From Catellatospora methionotrophica (lineage in GTDB: Bacteria; Actinomycetota; Actinomycetes; Mycobacteriales; Micromonosporaceae): 64,000 bases of DNA. Positions 1 through 8,120 of this stretch are shown here, in pieces. The notes below the pieces were generated by a model. That model had not been told where the DNA came from. It was given only the letters and a program-made list of their open reading frames with translations, and ran no database searches. Location: NCBI RefSeq assembly GCF_011297335.1, contig NZ_JAAOTJ010000008.1, positions 124,001 to 188,000 on the forward strand, given 5' to 3'. Made by a program: the position numbers and the translations under genes. Every line of letters starts with the position of its first letter. The first letter of the stretch is position 1.

Positions 1-431
1 TCCCTTCGCATCACCAGCGCGTCGGTGTTGCTGGGCTGGTAGTAACCCTTGCGGATGCCGACGACCTCGAAGCCGTACGCGGCATACAGCCGCTGCGCGG
101 CCGCGTTGTCGGCGGCGACCTCCAGCAGCACCTGCTTGACCTGGTGACGGCGGCCCTCGGCGAGCAGCGCCTCCAGCAGTGCCCGGCCGATGCCGCGCCG
201 CTGGGCGTCGCGGCGCACCGCGATGTTGTTGACCCAGCCCTCGCCCTGGCCGACGGCCAGCCCGGCGTAGCCGAGCACGGTGCCGTCGTCCTCGGTGGCG
301 ATCAGGTAGTGGTGGCCGTTGGCCAGCTCGTTCCAGAACATCGCCGCGGTCCACGCCTCGGCGCCGAACAGGTCGGCCTCCATCGGCAGCAGATCCTCGA
401 TCTGCCACCAGCGCAGGCGCTCGATCTTCAT
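1..431 (-). CDS. rimI: RimI, ribosomal protein S18 alanine N-acetyltransferase (3' end cut by window edge)
   Basis: GNAT-family enzyme expected to acetylate the N-terminus of ribosomal protein S18. About 143 residues are visible, starting MKIERLRWWQIEDLLPMEA; the acetyl-CoA loop reads RRGIGRALLEALL and is followed by the family motif around AADNAAAQRLYAAYGF. Only the last few residues run off the left edge, since the family is usually about 150-160 residues. Its ATG overlaps the TGA of tsaB (ATGA), so the two are translationally coupled, the usual actinobacterial arrangement in which tsaD follows. Homology to RimI over other GNATs rests on sequence and on this context. Confidence 0.9.
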   Translation of the reverse strand, partial: MKIERLRWWQIEDLLPMEADLFGAEAWTAAMFWNELANGHHYLIATEDDGTVLGYAGLAVGQGEGWVNNIAVRRDAQRRGIGRALLEALLAEGRRHQVKQVLLEVAADNAAAQRLYAAYGFEVVGIRKGYYQPSNTDALVMRR

Positions 432-1114
432 CGTTCGCTCGCGGACAGCGCCGGTTTGCGGGCGGACGGCTCGACCGCGTCGGGGCGGCGCAGGTAGAGC
501 GGCGTCAGCGGCTCGCTCGGCGCGCCGTCGCGCACCCGCTGGGCGGCCAGCTCGACGATCGCCGACGGGTCCGGGTAACGCAGGTCACCGGCGGGCAGGC
601 CGAGCACGTCGGCGTACTTCGCCGCGCCCTCGCCGACGGCCGTGATCACCGCGAACCCGGCCAGCCGCGGCGCGACGTCGGCGGGCTTGTCCACGGCGGG
701 GCCGGTCAGCGGGCTGCCGTCGGCGTACACCGCCCAGTAGACCTCGCGCCGTCGGGCGTCGGTGGCCACCAGGGCCCGGCCCGCGGTGCGCAGACCCAGC
801 GCGTCCAGCGTGCCGACGCCGTACGCCGGAATGTTCAGGGCCATGGTGAACGACGCGGCCGTGACCAGGCCGACGCGCAGGCCGGTGAACGGGCCCGGCC
901 CGACCCCGGCGACCACCGCGGCGAGGTCCCGGGGTTTGACCCCGGCCTCGGCCAGCAGCTCGTCGATCTGCGGAGCGAGCAGTTCGCCATGCGCGCGGCC
1001 GTCCACCGTCGCCCGCTGCGCCAGCACGGCGTGCCCGGACGGGTGGATCTCGGCCAGCGCCGCCGTCACCGCAGGCGTAGCGGTATCCAACACCAGCACC
1101 AACACGCTCCCCAC
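428..1114 (-). CDS. tsaB: TsaB, t6A37 tRNA threonylcarbamoyladenosine biosynthesis protein
   Basis: TsaB is the scaffold and regulatory partner of TsaD in making the universal t6A37 base of ANN-decoding tRNAs. The 228-residue protein has the ASKHA-type N-terminus (VLDTATPAVTAAL, residues 8-20) and the diagnostic motif GVGPGPFTGLRVGL at residues 70-83. The start is a GTG (MGSVLVLVLDTAT). The stop overlaps the rimI start. The alanine racemase gene lies divergently upstream, and tsaE is nearby on the other strand, so two t6A genes are close but not in one operon. Confidence 0.93.
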   Translation of the reverse strand: MGSVLVLVLDTATPAVTAALAEIHPSGHAVLAQRATVDGRAHGELLAPQIDELLAEAGVKPRDLAAVVAGVGPGPFTGLRVGLVTAASFTMALNIPAYGVGTLDALGLRTAGRALVATDARRREVYWAVYADGSPLTGPAVDKPADVAPRLAGFAVITAVGEGAAKYADVLGLPAGDLRYPDPSAIVELAAQRVRDGAPSEPLTPLYLRRPDAVEPSARKPALSASER

Positions 1115-1272
1115 CTTACTGTGCCGCCCCGCCCGCCTTGATGATCATGAGCGTGTGGCGGGACCGGGCGGCGCGTCCCGGACCCGGCTCCATGATCGGT
1201 CCGGGCGGCATCACGTGAGACCGGGCGCGGCCCTCGGGGATCCGCCGCGTACTGCTGGGTAGGCTGGGACTC

Positions 1273-2409
1273 ATGTGGCAGGCCGACGCTCAGTCCCAGG
1301 TCGTGGTGGACCTCGACGCGATCCGTGCCAACGTGCGCACGCTGCGGTCGAGCACACCCGCCCAGGTGATGGCCGTGGTCAAGGCAGACGGCTACGGGCA
1401 CGGCATGGTCCCGGCGGCGCGGGCCGCGCTTTCCGGCGGCGCGACCTGGCTCGGTGTGTGCACCCTGGACGAGGCGCTGGGGCTGCGTGACGCGGGCCTG
1501 ACCGCGCCGGTGCTGGCCTGGCTGTGGCTGCCCGGACAGCCGGTCGGCCGGGCGATCGGATGTGACGTCGATCTCAGCGTGGCCGGGTTGTCGCAGCTCG
1601 CGGCGGTCATCGCCGGGGCGCGCGAAGCCGGGCGGGCCGCCCGGATCCACCTCAAGATCGACACCGGGCTGTCCCGTGGCGGCGCGGTCGCCCCGGAGTG
1701 GCCGCAGCTCGCCGAGTCCGCCGGCAAGGCGCAGGCCGACGGATACGTCGAGGTCATCGGCGTGTGGAGCCACTTCGCCTGCGCCGACGCCCCAGGACAC
1801 GAGACCGTCGACCGCCAGCTCGCCGGGTTCACCGACGCGCTCGACGTCGCCAAGCGGCTCGGTGTCGAGCCCCAGCTGCGCCACCTGGCCAACTCCGCGG
1901 CCACGCTCACCCGGCCCGACACCCACTTCGACCTGGTCCGCCCCGGCATCGCCACGTACGGCCTGTCGCCGCTGGACGACCCCGCCGTGCGCGCCACGCT
2001 GCGCCCGGCGATGACCGCCCACGCCCGGGTCCTGCTGTCCAAGCGCGTGCCCGCCGGGCAGGGCGTCTCCTACGGGCACACCTACGTCACGCAGCGGGAG
2101 TCCACCGTCGCGCTGGTGCCGCTCGGCTACGGCGACGGGGTGCCCCGGCACGCCTCCAGCGCCGGGCCGGTGCAGCTCAACGGCGCCCGGTACACCGTCG
2201 CCGGGCGGGTCTGCATGGACCAGTTCGTGATCGACGTCGGCGACGCCGAGGTCGCCGAGGGCGACGAGGTCGTGCTGTTCGGGCCCGGTGACGGCGGCGA
2301 ACCGACCGCCGACGACTGGGCGCAGGCCGCCGGCACCATCAACTACGAGATCGTGACCCGTTTCGGCAGCACCCGGGTGCCGCGGGTCTACCGCGGTGAT
2401 GCCGCGTGA
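1273..2409 (+). CDS. alr: Alanine racemase
   Basis: PLP-dependent fold-III enzyme that interconverts L- and D-alanine for peptidoglycan. It has 378 residues, the usual length. The PLP lysine is K37 in AVVKADGYGHG and the second catalytic base is Y267 in GVSYGHTY. The C-terminal beta-domain carries the usual GRVCMDQF motif. The ATG start begins MWQADAQSQVVVDLDAI, which matches the family N-terminus. It is divergent from tsaB, with a 158-base gap that should hold both promoters. Downstream genes (hydrolase, tsaE) follow closely in the same direction and probably share its transcript. Confidence 0.95.
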   Translation: MWQADAQSQVVVDLDAIRANVRTLRSSTPAQVMAVVKADGYGHGMVPAARAALSGGATWLGVCTLDEALGLRDAGLTAPVLAWLWLPGQPVGRAIGCDVDLSVAGLSQLAAVIAGAREAGRAARIHLKIDTGLSRGGAVAPEWPQLAESAGKAQADGYVEVIGVWSHFACADAPGHETVDRQLAGFTDALDVAKRLGVEPQLRHLANSAATLTRPDTHFDLVRPGIATYGLSPLDDPAVRATLRPAMTAHARVLLSKRVPAGQGVSYGHTYVTQRESTVALVPLGYGDGVPRHASSAGPVQLNGARYTVAGRVCMDQFVIDVGDAEVAEGDEVVLFGPGDGGEPTADDWAQAAGTINYEIVTRFGSTRVPRVYRGDAA

Positions 2410-2455
2410 ACCAGCACCCGGCCGGACACGGCAGGCACAGCGACGGGGTGAGCTC

Positions 2456-3601
2456 GTGAGCGACACGGTGACCGAGGAGAAGGCCGTCTCCAAGGACAAA
2501 CCCGCGGCCGGTACGCGCCGCCGGGCCGGGCTGATCGGCGCGGTCATCGGCGTCGCGGCGGCCGGTGTCGCCGCGGGCGTCGCGGTCGAGCGCCTGGTCG
2601 TCAAGCGCACCCGCCGCCAGGACACCGACCCGTTCGCCGACGAGCCCTTCGGCCGACTGCCCTACGACGAGACGCTGACCGTCACCACCGACGACGGCGT
2701 ACAGCTGCACGTGGAGATCGTCGAACCGGTCGACGGGATCGCCGTCGAGTTCGGCAAGCCCGGCAAGGCCGAGCCGACCATCATCTTCGTCCACGGATTC
2801 TGCCTCGACCAGGGCACCTACCACTTCCAGCGCAAAGCCCTGGACGCCCTCGGCGAGCACCGGATGGTCTTCTACGACCAGCCCGGCCACGGCCTGTCCA
2901 GCGCGCTGACCGAGGGCGAGTACGAACTGCCGGCGCTCGGCGAGGCCCTCTACGACGTCATCAAGGCCACCACCCCGGTCGGCCCGATCGTGCTGGTCGG
3001 CCACTCGATGGGCGGCATGGCCATCATGGCCTGCGCCGAGCAGCACCCCGAAATGTTCGCCGACCGCGTCGCCGGGGCCGTGCTCATCTCCACGTCCGGC
3101 GGCCAGCTCGACGGCGTCAGCTACGGCAACCTGCCCGACATCCTCAACCGCACCAGCGGCCCGCTGCTCGCCCTGCTCACCGGCGCGGCCCGGTTCACCG
3201 GCCCGATGATCGACAAGGCCCGGCAGGCCAGCACCGACCTCGCCTGGCTGCTCACCCGGCGGTACGGCTTCGGCGGCGACAAGCCCAGCGCCGCCCTCGT
3301 GTCGTACGTGGAGCAGATGAACTCGCGCACCACCACCGAGACCGTCGCCCGCTACCTGCGCACCATCAACAGCCACGCCCGCTACCCGGCCCTGCGCGCC
3401 CTGAACCAGGTGCCCGTCATGGTCGTCGTCGGCGACGCCGACCTGATCACCCCGGTGGCCCACTCCGAGGAGATCTGCCGGCTGCTGCCGCACGCCAAAC
3501 TGGTGCTCATCCCCGACAGCGGACACGTGGTGATGCTGGAGCACGCCGACGAGGTCAACCAGGCCCTCGTCACCTTCCTGGACGAGCTGGAGCTGCTGTG
3601 A
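2456..3601 (+). CDS. Membrane-anchored alpha/beta hydrolase
   Basis: The protein has a single N-terminal transmembrane segment (about residues 24-45, rich in G, A and V) followed by an alpha/beta hydrolase domain. The oxyanion-side motif is HGFC, and the nucleophile elbow GHSMGG places the catalytic serine at S184; a C-terminal GDADLITP and GHVVMLEH supply the likely Asp and His. I chose GTG 2456 because GGGGTG precedes it at 2445-2450; an upstream ATG at 2396 would overlap alr. The gene sits between alr and tsaE in many actinobacteria, but its substrate is not established. The stop overlaps the tsaE start (GTGA). Confidence 0.85.
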   Translation: MSDTVTEEKAVSKDKPAAGTRRRAGLIGAVIGVAAAGVAAGVAVERLVVKRTRRQDTDPFADEPFGRLPYDETLTVTTDDGVQLHVEIVEPVDGIAVEFGKPGKAEPTIIFVHGFCLDQGTYHFQRKALDALGEHRMVFYDQPGHGLSSALTEGEYELPALGEALYDVIKATTPVGPIVLVGHSMGGMAIMACAEQHPEMFADRVAGAVLISTSGGQLDGVSYGNLPDILNRTSGPLLALLTGAARFTGPMIDKARQASTDLAWLLTRRYGFGGDKPSAALVSYVEQMNSRTTTETVARYLRTINSHARYPALRALNQVPVMVVVGDADLITPVAHSEEICRLLPHAKLVLIPDSGHVVMLEHADEVNQALVTFLDELELL

Positions 3602-4089
3602 TCCTCACGACCGTCGACGACACCCGCGACTTCGGTGTGCGCCTGGCCGCCGTGCTGCGCGCCGGTGACCTGCTCGTGCTGTCCGGCCCGCTCGGCGCGG
3701 GCAAGACCGCGCTGGCCCAGGGCATCGGGCGCGGGCTGCGGGTCCTCGGCGACGTCACCTCCCCGACGTTCGTCATCGCCCGGGTACACCGCCCGAACGC
3801 GGCGGCGGGCGGCACGGTCGCGATGGTGCACGTCGACGCGTACCGGCTCGGCAACGTCAGCGACCCCCGCGCGCAGGTCGACGACCTCGACCTGGACGCC
3901 TCGGTCGAGGACTCGGTGACCCTGGTCGAGTGGGGCGAGGGCATGGTCGAGCAGCTCGCCGACGCCTACCTCGAAGTCCGCATCGACCGCCGCGACGACG
4001 ACTCCCGCACCATCGACCTCATCCCCCACCACGGCGACTGGCCCACCCGCATCACGAACCTCACCGAAGCCCCCGCCGACCACGCCTGA
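3598..4089 (+). CDS. tsaE: TsaE, t6A37 biosynthesis ATPase
   Basis: P-loop ATPase of the TsaBDE complex that makes t6A37 in tRNA. The 163-residue protein shows Walker A GPLGAGKT at residues 30-37, the following SPTFVIARVH segment and the MVHVDAYRL motif, all typical of the family. A GTG start overlaps the stop of the upstream hydrolase by four bases. The gene is convergent with nnr, with only 19 bases between them. Its usual partner tsaB is present on the opposite strand 2.5 kb away. Confidence 0.93.
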   Translation: MILTTVDDTRDFGVRLAAVLRAGDLLVLSGPLGAGKTALAQGIGRGLRVLGDVTSPTFVIARVHRPNAAAGGTVAMVHVDAYRLGNVSDPRAQVDDLDLDASVEDSVTLVEWGEGMVEQLADAYLEVRIDRRDDDSRTIDLIPHHGDWPTRITNLTEAPADHA

Positions 4090-4108
4090 ACAACGCCCCT
4101 GCGATCGG

Positions 4109-5584
4109 TCAGGTGGGCCGGACAGGGGCGGTGCCGGTGGGGGTGCGGGTCAGGGAGGCGATGGCGGGGCGGAGCGCTGCGGCGACGTCGACGGCGGTGA
4201 CCGGGCCGGAGGTGGCGGCGATGCGGCCGGCGAGGCCGTGGATGTAGGCCGCGACGACGGCGGCGCGGATCGCGGGGAGACCGGCCGCGAGCAGGGAGCC
4301 GAGCAGGCCGGACAGGACGTCGCCGGTGCCGCCGGTGGCCAGGGCGGGGGTGCCGGTCGGGTTGACCCAGGCCTCGCCGGAGGGTCCGGCCACGACGGTG
4401 CGGTCGCCCTTGAGCAGCACCACCGAGCGGGTCCACGAGGCCAGCTTCTGGGCGGCGGCGACCCGGTCCGCGCCGGGGTCCGCACCGGCGAGGCGGGCGT
4501 ACTCCCGGTCGTGCGGGGTGAGCACCGTCGGCGCGTCCCGGCTGCGCAGTTCGCTGGACATGGAGCCGTCGACGAGCAGCGTGATGGCGTCGGCGTCGAG
4601 CAGGGCGGGCACCGGGGCGGCGAGCACACCGCGTACCTCGGCGGCGGCCCGATCGTCGGTGCCCAGGCCGCTGCCGCAGACCCAGGCCTGGACGCGGCCG
4701 GCCTCGGCCATCCGGGGTGCGGCGATGACGCTGGGGTGCGCGGGCACCACGATCTCGTGCGCCGACCCGGCGTAGCGGACCAGCCCGGCGGGTCCGGCGA
4801 GCGCACCGGACAGCGACAGCAGCGCGGCGCCGGGGTAGCCCGCCGAGCCGGTCGCGACACCGACGACGCCGCGGGTGTACTTGTCCGAGACCGGGCCCGG
4901 GTGCGGCCACCAGGCGGCGATGTCGGCGGTGTCGGCCACCCGCAGCGCGGGGTCGCCGACCAGGTGCGGGACGATGCCGATGTCGACGAGTTCGACCTGC
5001 CCGGCGAGCACGGCGGCCGGGCCGACCACGTGCGCGGGTTTGAGGCAGCCGAACGCGACGGTGACGTCGGCGTGGATCGCGGTGCCGGGCACGTCGCCGG
5101 TGTCGACGCCGACCCCGGACGGCACGTCGACGGCGATCACGACCGGGCGCGGGGTGCGTTCGGCGAGCTGCTCGGCCAGCGTGAGGGCGGTGCCGCGCAA
5201 CGCGCCGGTGGCGCCGATGCCGAGCAGCCCGTCGACGACCAGGTCGATGCGTTTCGGCCAGTCGGCCAGCACCCGGCCGCCCGCGCCGCGCAGTGCGGCC
5301 AGCCCTTCCGCGTGGGCCCGGTCGGGATCGCCGAGCAGTGCGCCGACCTGGACTCCCTGCCGCGCCAGCATCGCTCCGGCGAACAGCGCGTCGCCGCCGT
5401 TGTCGCCGGGGCCGACCAGGAGCACCACGCGGGAGGCGTACACCCCGCCCTGCCCACGCAGGGTGACCGCGCAGCGGCGGGCGAGCCCCGCGGCCGCGCG
5501 CTGCATCAGCGTGCCCGCGGGCAACGTCGCCATCAGCGCGGACTCGGCGGACCGCACCTGTGCCACCCGGTAGACCGACCTCAT
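4109..5584 (-). CDS. nnr: Bifunctional NAD(P)HX epimerase / ADP-dependent NAD(P)HX dehydratase
   Basis: Metabolite-repair enzyme that restores damaged hydrated NADH and NADPH. It has 491 residues in two domains. The N-terminal YjeF_N epimerase domain (about 1-210) has VGPGDNGGDALFAG and DVPSGVGVDTG. The C-terminal ribokinase-like dehydratase domain (about 225-485) has the LTPHDREYARL segment and the ATP-site motif ATGGTGDVLSG. The ATG start gives MRSVYRVAQVRSAESALM, as in relatives. The gene is followed convergently by tsaE and preceded by acpS on the same strand, the usual cluster order in this phylum. Confidence 0.94.
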   Translation of the reverse strand: MRSVYRVAQVRSAESALMATLPAGTLMQRAAAGLARRCAVTLRGQGGVYASRVVLLVGPGDNGGDALFAGAMLARQGVQVGALLGDPDRAHAEGLAALRGAGGRVLADWPKRIDLVVDGLLGIGATGALRGTALTLAEQLAERTPRPVVIAVDVPSGVGVDTGDVPGTAIHADVTVAFGCLKPAHVVGPAAVLAGQVELVDIGIVPHLVGDPALRVADTADIAAWWPHPGPVSDKYTRGVVGVATGSAGYPGAALLSLSGALAGPAGLVRYAGSAHEIVVPAHPSVIAAPRMAEAGRVQAWVCGSGLGTDDRAAAEVRGVLAAPVPALLDADAITLLVDGSMSSELRSRDAPTVLTPHDREYARLAGADPGADRVAAAQKLASWTRSVVLLKGDRTVVAGPSGEAWVNPTGTPALATGGTGDVLSGLLGSLLAAGLPAIRAAVVAAYIHGLAGRIAATSGPVTAVDVAAALRPAIASLTRTPTGTAPVRPT

Positions 5585-5651
5585 ACGGGGACTCCGTTCC
5601 GCTCGTCTGCGCCTGAGTGTCGCCTGCCGGGCCCGTACAGCGGAGGCGGTT

Positions 5652-6026
5652 TCACAGGCCCGCCTCGGCGATGACCACGGCCGAGGCGATGCCGCCGTCG
5701 TGGGACAGGGACAGATGCCAGCGCTGCACGCCGCGTTCAGCGGCGACCGCGGCGACGGTGCCGGTCACCGTCAGCCAGGGACGGCCCGCGTCGTCGACGA
5801 CGATCTCGCAGTCGTGCCACTGCATCCCGGCCGGTGCGCCGAGCGCCTTGGCCACGGCCTCCTTGGCCGCGAACCGGGCGGCCAGCGACTCCGGCGAGCG
5901 CGGGTGGCCGGTGCGGGTGGTGCGCTCGGCCTCGGTGAACAGCCGCTCGGCGAGGTGCGGGGTGCGCCGCAGCGCCTGGGCGAAGCGGTCGACCAGGACG
6001 ACGTCGTTGCCCACCGAGACAATCAC
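5652..6026 (-). CDS. acpS: Holo-[acyl-carrier-protein] synthase
   Basis: Transfers 4'-phosphopantetheine from CoA to the acyl carrier protein of fatty-acid synthesis. The 124-residue length is normal for the trimeric AcpS type. The magnesium-binding pair is visible as D8 in [11 protein letters not shown] and E56 in [13 protein letters not shown], and the C-terminal [12 protein letters not shown] motif is present. It reads G-N-D where most family members have G-I-D or G-T-D, a conservative change. It lies upstream of nnr on the same strand. Confidence 0.93.
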   Translation of the reverse strand: MIVSVGNDVVLVDRFAQALRRTPHLAERLFTEAERTTRTGHPRSPESLAARFAAKEAVAKALGAPAGMQWHDCEIVVDDAGRPWLTVTGTVAAVAAERGVQRWHLSLSHDGGIASAVVIAEAGL

Positions 6027-6049
6027 GTGTTGACCTTAAGGTCTCAGGT

Positions 6050-7660
6050 GTGGATCTGGTACTTCGCTCCGGGAACGTGTACGGGTCGCCGGGCGCGACC
6101 GCCGTGGCGGTGGACCGTGGCGTGATCGTCGCGGTCGGCTCCGACGACGCGGTGAACGGACTGGTCACCGGGCGCACCGAGGTGGTCGATCTGGCCGGTC
6201 GGCTGCTGCTGCCCGGCTTCCAGGACGCGCACGTGCACCCGGTCTTCGCCGGGCTGAACCTGCTGCGCTGCGAGCTGACCGAGCAGCACGACCCGGCCGG
6301 ATACCTGGGCGAGGTGGCGCGGTATGCCCACGCGCATCCCGAGCTGGCCTGGGTGATGGGCGCGGGCTGGTCGTACGACGCGTTCGGCGGTGACCAGCCC
6401 GACCGGGCCATGCTCGACCGGGTCGTCACCGACCGGCCCGTCTACCTCGCGGTACGCGATGCGCACAGTGCCTGGTGCAACTCCCGTGCGCTGGCGCTGG
6501 CCGGGATCGACCGGCACACGCCCGATCCCGAGGGCGGCCGGATCGAGCGCGACACCGGCGGCGAGCCGACCGGCGTACTGCACGAGAGCGCGATGGAACT
6601 GGTCAGCGAGGTCGCCCCGCGACCGGACGCGGCCGAGATCCGGCGCGCCCTGCTGCTGGCCCAGTCGCGGCTGCACGCGCTGGGTGTGACCGCCTGGCAG
6701 GACGCGATCCTCGGCGACTACGGCGGCTGGCCGGACGCGTTCGAGGCATACCTGGCGGCCGACGCGGCGGGGCTGCTCACCGCGCGGGTACGCGGCGCGC
6801 TGTGGTGGGAGCCGTCGCGCGGCCTCGACCAGCTCGACGAGCTGCGGGCGCGCCGGGAGCGGGCGCGGACCGCGGGCGGGCCCAACTTCCGCGCCGAGAC
6901 CGCGAAGATCATGCAGGACGGGGTGGCGGAGAACTTCACCGCCGCGATGATCGAGCCGTACCTCGACGGCTGCGGCTGCGCCACCGACCGCCGGGGCATC
7001 TCGCGCGTCGACCCGGCGCACCTCGCCGAGGTGGTGTCGGCGCTGGACACGGCCGGTTTCCAGGTCCACTTCCACGCCATCGGCGACCGCGCCACTCGCG
7101 AGGTGCTCGACGCGGTGCGGCCGGTGGCCGGGTCGCGGCTGCGCCACCACGTCGCCCACGTGCAGGTGGTGCACCCCGCCGACGTGCCACGGTTCGCCCA
7201 GCTCGGGCTGACCGTCACCATGCAGGCGCTGTGGGCCGCGCACGAACCGGCGATGGACGAGCTGACCATCCCGTTCCTCGGGGCGGAGCGCGCGAGCTGG
7301 CAGTACCCCTTCGGCGCGGTCCGGGCTCATGGGGGCAGGCTGGCCGCGGGCAGCGACTGGCCGGTGTCCGACCCCGATCCGATGCGCGCGATCCACGTGG
7401 CGGTGAACCGGGTCGGCTACCGGTTCGACGAGCCGCCGCTCGGCCCCGACCAGGCGATCGACCTGGACACGGCGCTGGCGGCCTACACGGCCGGGTCGGC
7501 GTACGTGAACCACTGCGACGACGCCGGGCGGATCGCGCCGGGCCTGCGCGCGGACCTGTGCGTGCTCGACCGGGACCCGTTCGCGGGTCCGCCGGACGAG
7601 ATCGGGGCCGCGCGCGCCGAGCTGACCTGGGTGGCCGGGCGGCTGGTGCACGGCGGCTGA
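6050..7660 (+). CDS. Amidohydrolase family protein (YtcJ-like metal-dependent hydrolase)
   Basis: The 536-residue protein belongs to the amidohydrolase superfamily, YtcJ-like branch. Visible features are the N-terminal composite beta-sandwich (DLVLRSGNVYG), the first metal site DAHVHP (H61 and H63), FHAIGDRATREVLD in the middle, and the C-terminal metal aspartate in AAGSDWPVSDPDPM. A GTG start is used. It is divergent from acpS with only 23 bases between start codons. The natural substrate is unknown; members hydrolyse amides or N-formyl compounds. The DnaA-box cluster begins 7 bases after its stop. Confidence 0.85.
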   Translation: MDLVLRSGNVYGSPGATAVAVDRGVIVAVGSDDAVNGLVTGRTEVVDLAGRLLLPGFQDAHVHPVFAGLNLLRCELTEQHDPAGYLGEVARYAHAHPELAWVMGAGWSYDAFGGDQPDRAMLDRVVTDRPVYLAVRDAHSAWCNSRALALAGIDRHTPDPEGGRIERDTGGEPTGVLHESAMELVSEVAPRPDAAEIRRALLLAQSRLHALGVTAWQDAILGDYGGWPDAFEAYLAADAAGLLTARVRGALWWEPSRGLDQLDELRARRERARTAGGPNFRAETAKIMQDGVAENFTAAMIEPYLDGCGCATDRRGISRVDPAHLAEVVSALDTAGFQVHFHAIGDRATREVLDAVRPVAGSRLRHHVAHVQVVHPADVPRFAQLGLTVTMQALWAAHEPAMDELTIPFLGAERASWQYPFGAVRAHGGRLAAGSDWPVSDPDPMRAIHVAVNRVGYRFDEPPLGPDQAIDLDTALAAYTAGSAYVNHCDDAGRIAPGLRADLCVLDRDPFAGPPDEIGAARAELTWVAGRLVHGG

Positions 7661-7666
7661 CCACCG

Positions 7667-7752
7667 TTGTCCACAGGGCTTCTACCAGCGCCGGAACCTG
7701 TGGACAAGGGCTGTGGACAACCTGTGGGCAACCGGCCGCCGAGTTATCCACA
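7667..7752. promoter_or_regulatory. Cluster of five DnaA-box-like sites
   Basis: Five 9-base sites lie within 86 bases of non-coding DNA: TTGTCCACA at 7667-7675 (+), TGTGGACAA at 7699-7707 and 7712-7720 (both minus-oriented TTGTCCACA), TGTGGGCAA at 7723-7731 (minus, one change) and the perfect TTATCCACA at 7744-7752 (+). TTGTCCACA is the known high-GC actinobacterial DnaA box. No dnaA or dnaN gene is nearby, so this is not a conventional oriC. A role in DnaA titration or DnaA-controlled transcription of the downstream pair is an inference. Confidence 0.75.
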
Positions 7753-7793
7753 GGGCTGGCCGGGGCCGGGGTGGGGCCGGAAACATCTGCGGC

Positions 7794-8120
7794 ATGGATG
7801 CCGAGAACCTTTCCGGAGCCGTGCCCGAGCCGTTGCGCGTCGAGCCGGACGAGCTGATCAGACTGGGCGGCGGGCTGGCCCGGCTGGCCGAGGCGGTCGC
7901 GGGCGAGGTGCCCAGCGCCGTCAACCTCACCCGCGGCCCGTCCGGCTGGGCCGTGACCGGGGCCCAGCTTCGCCTGGCGCACGAGGTGGGCGCATACCTG
8001 GCCGCCTTCTCCGACGACCTGGCCTCGTTCGGGGAACGGCTGTGCGTCGCCGGGCTGAGTTATGCCGACCGCGACTCGGGTCTGGCTCGTGCGATCACGG
8101 CGGCGGGGGTGCGGCGGTGA
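7794..8120 (+). CDS. EspC-like (DUF2580-type) helical protein, probable type VII secretion substrate partner
   Basis: This 108-residue protein has the pattern of EspC / DUF2580 proteins: an opening LRVEPDELIRLGGGLARLAE, a W52 turn (SGW), a second long helix, and a tail SYADRDSG in which Y90-x-x-x-D94 matches the YxxxD/E type VII export signal. I start it at ATG 7794 because upstream in-frame sequence is the DnaA-box region. Its stop overlaps the GTG of the following hydrolase gene (GTGA), implying co-translation and probably a heterodimer. No ESX secretion apparatus gene is in the window. Confidence 0.72.
   Translation: MDAENLSGAVPEPLRVEPDELIRLGGGLARLAEAVAGEVPSAVNLTRGPSGWAVTGAQLRLAHEVGAYLAAFSDDLASFGERLCVAGLSYADRDSGLARAITAAGVRR

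Noticed and set aside
7667-7752. Chromosomal origin of replication
   Set aside because: There are several DnaA boxes but no dnaA, dnaN, AT-rich unwinding element or replication genes nearby.
7667-8116. In-frame upstream extension of the DUF1023 hydrolase
   Set aside because: It would run through the DnaA-box cluster and the EspC-like gene; the GTG at 8117 overlaps the EspC-like stop in the usual coupled manner and gives a WXG-type N-terminus.
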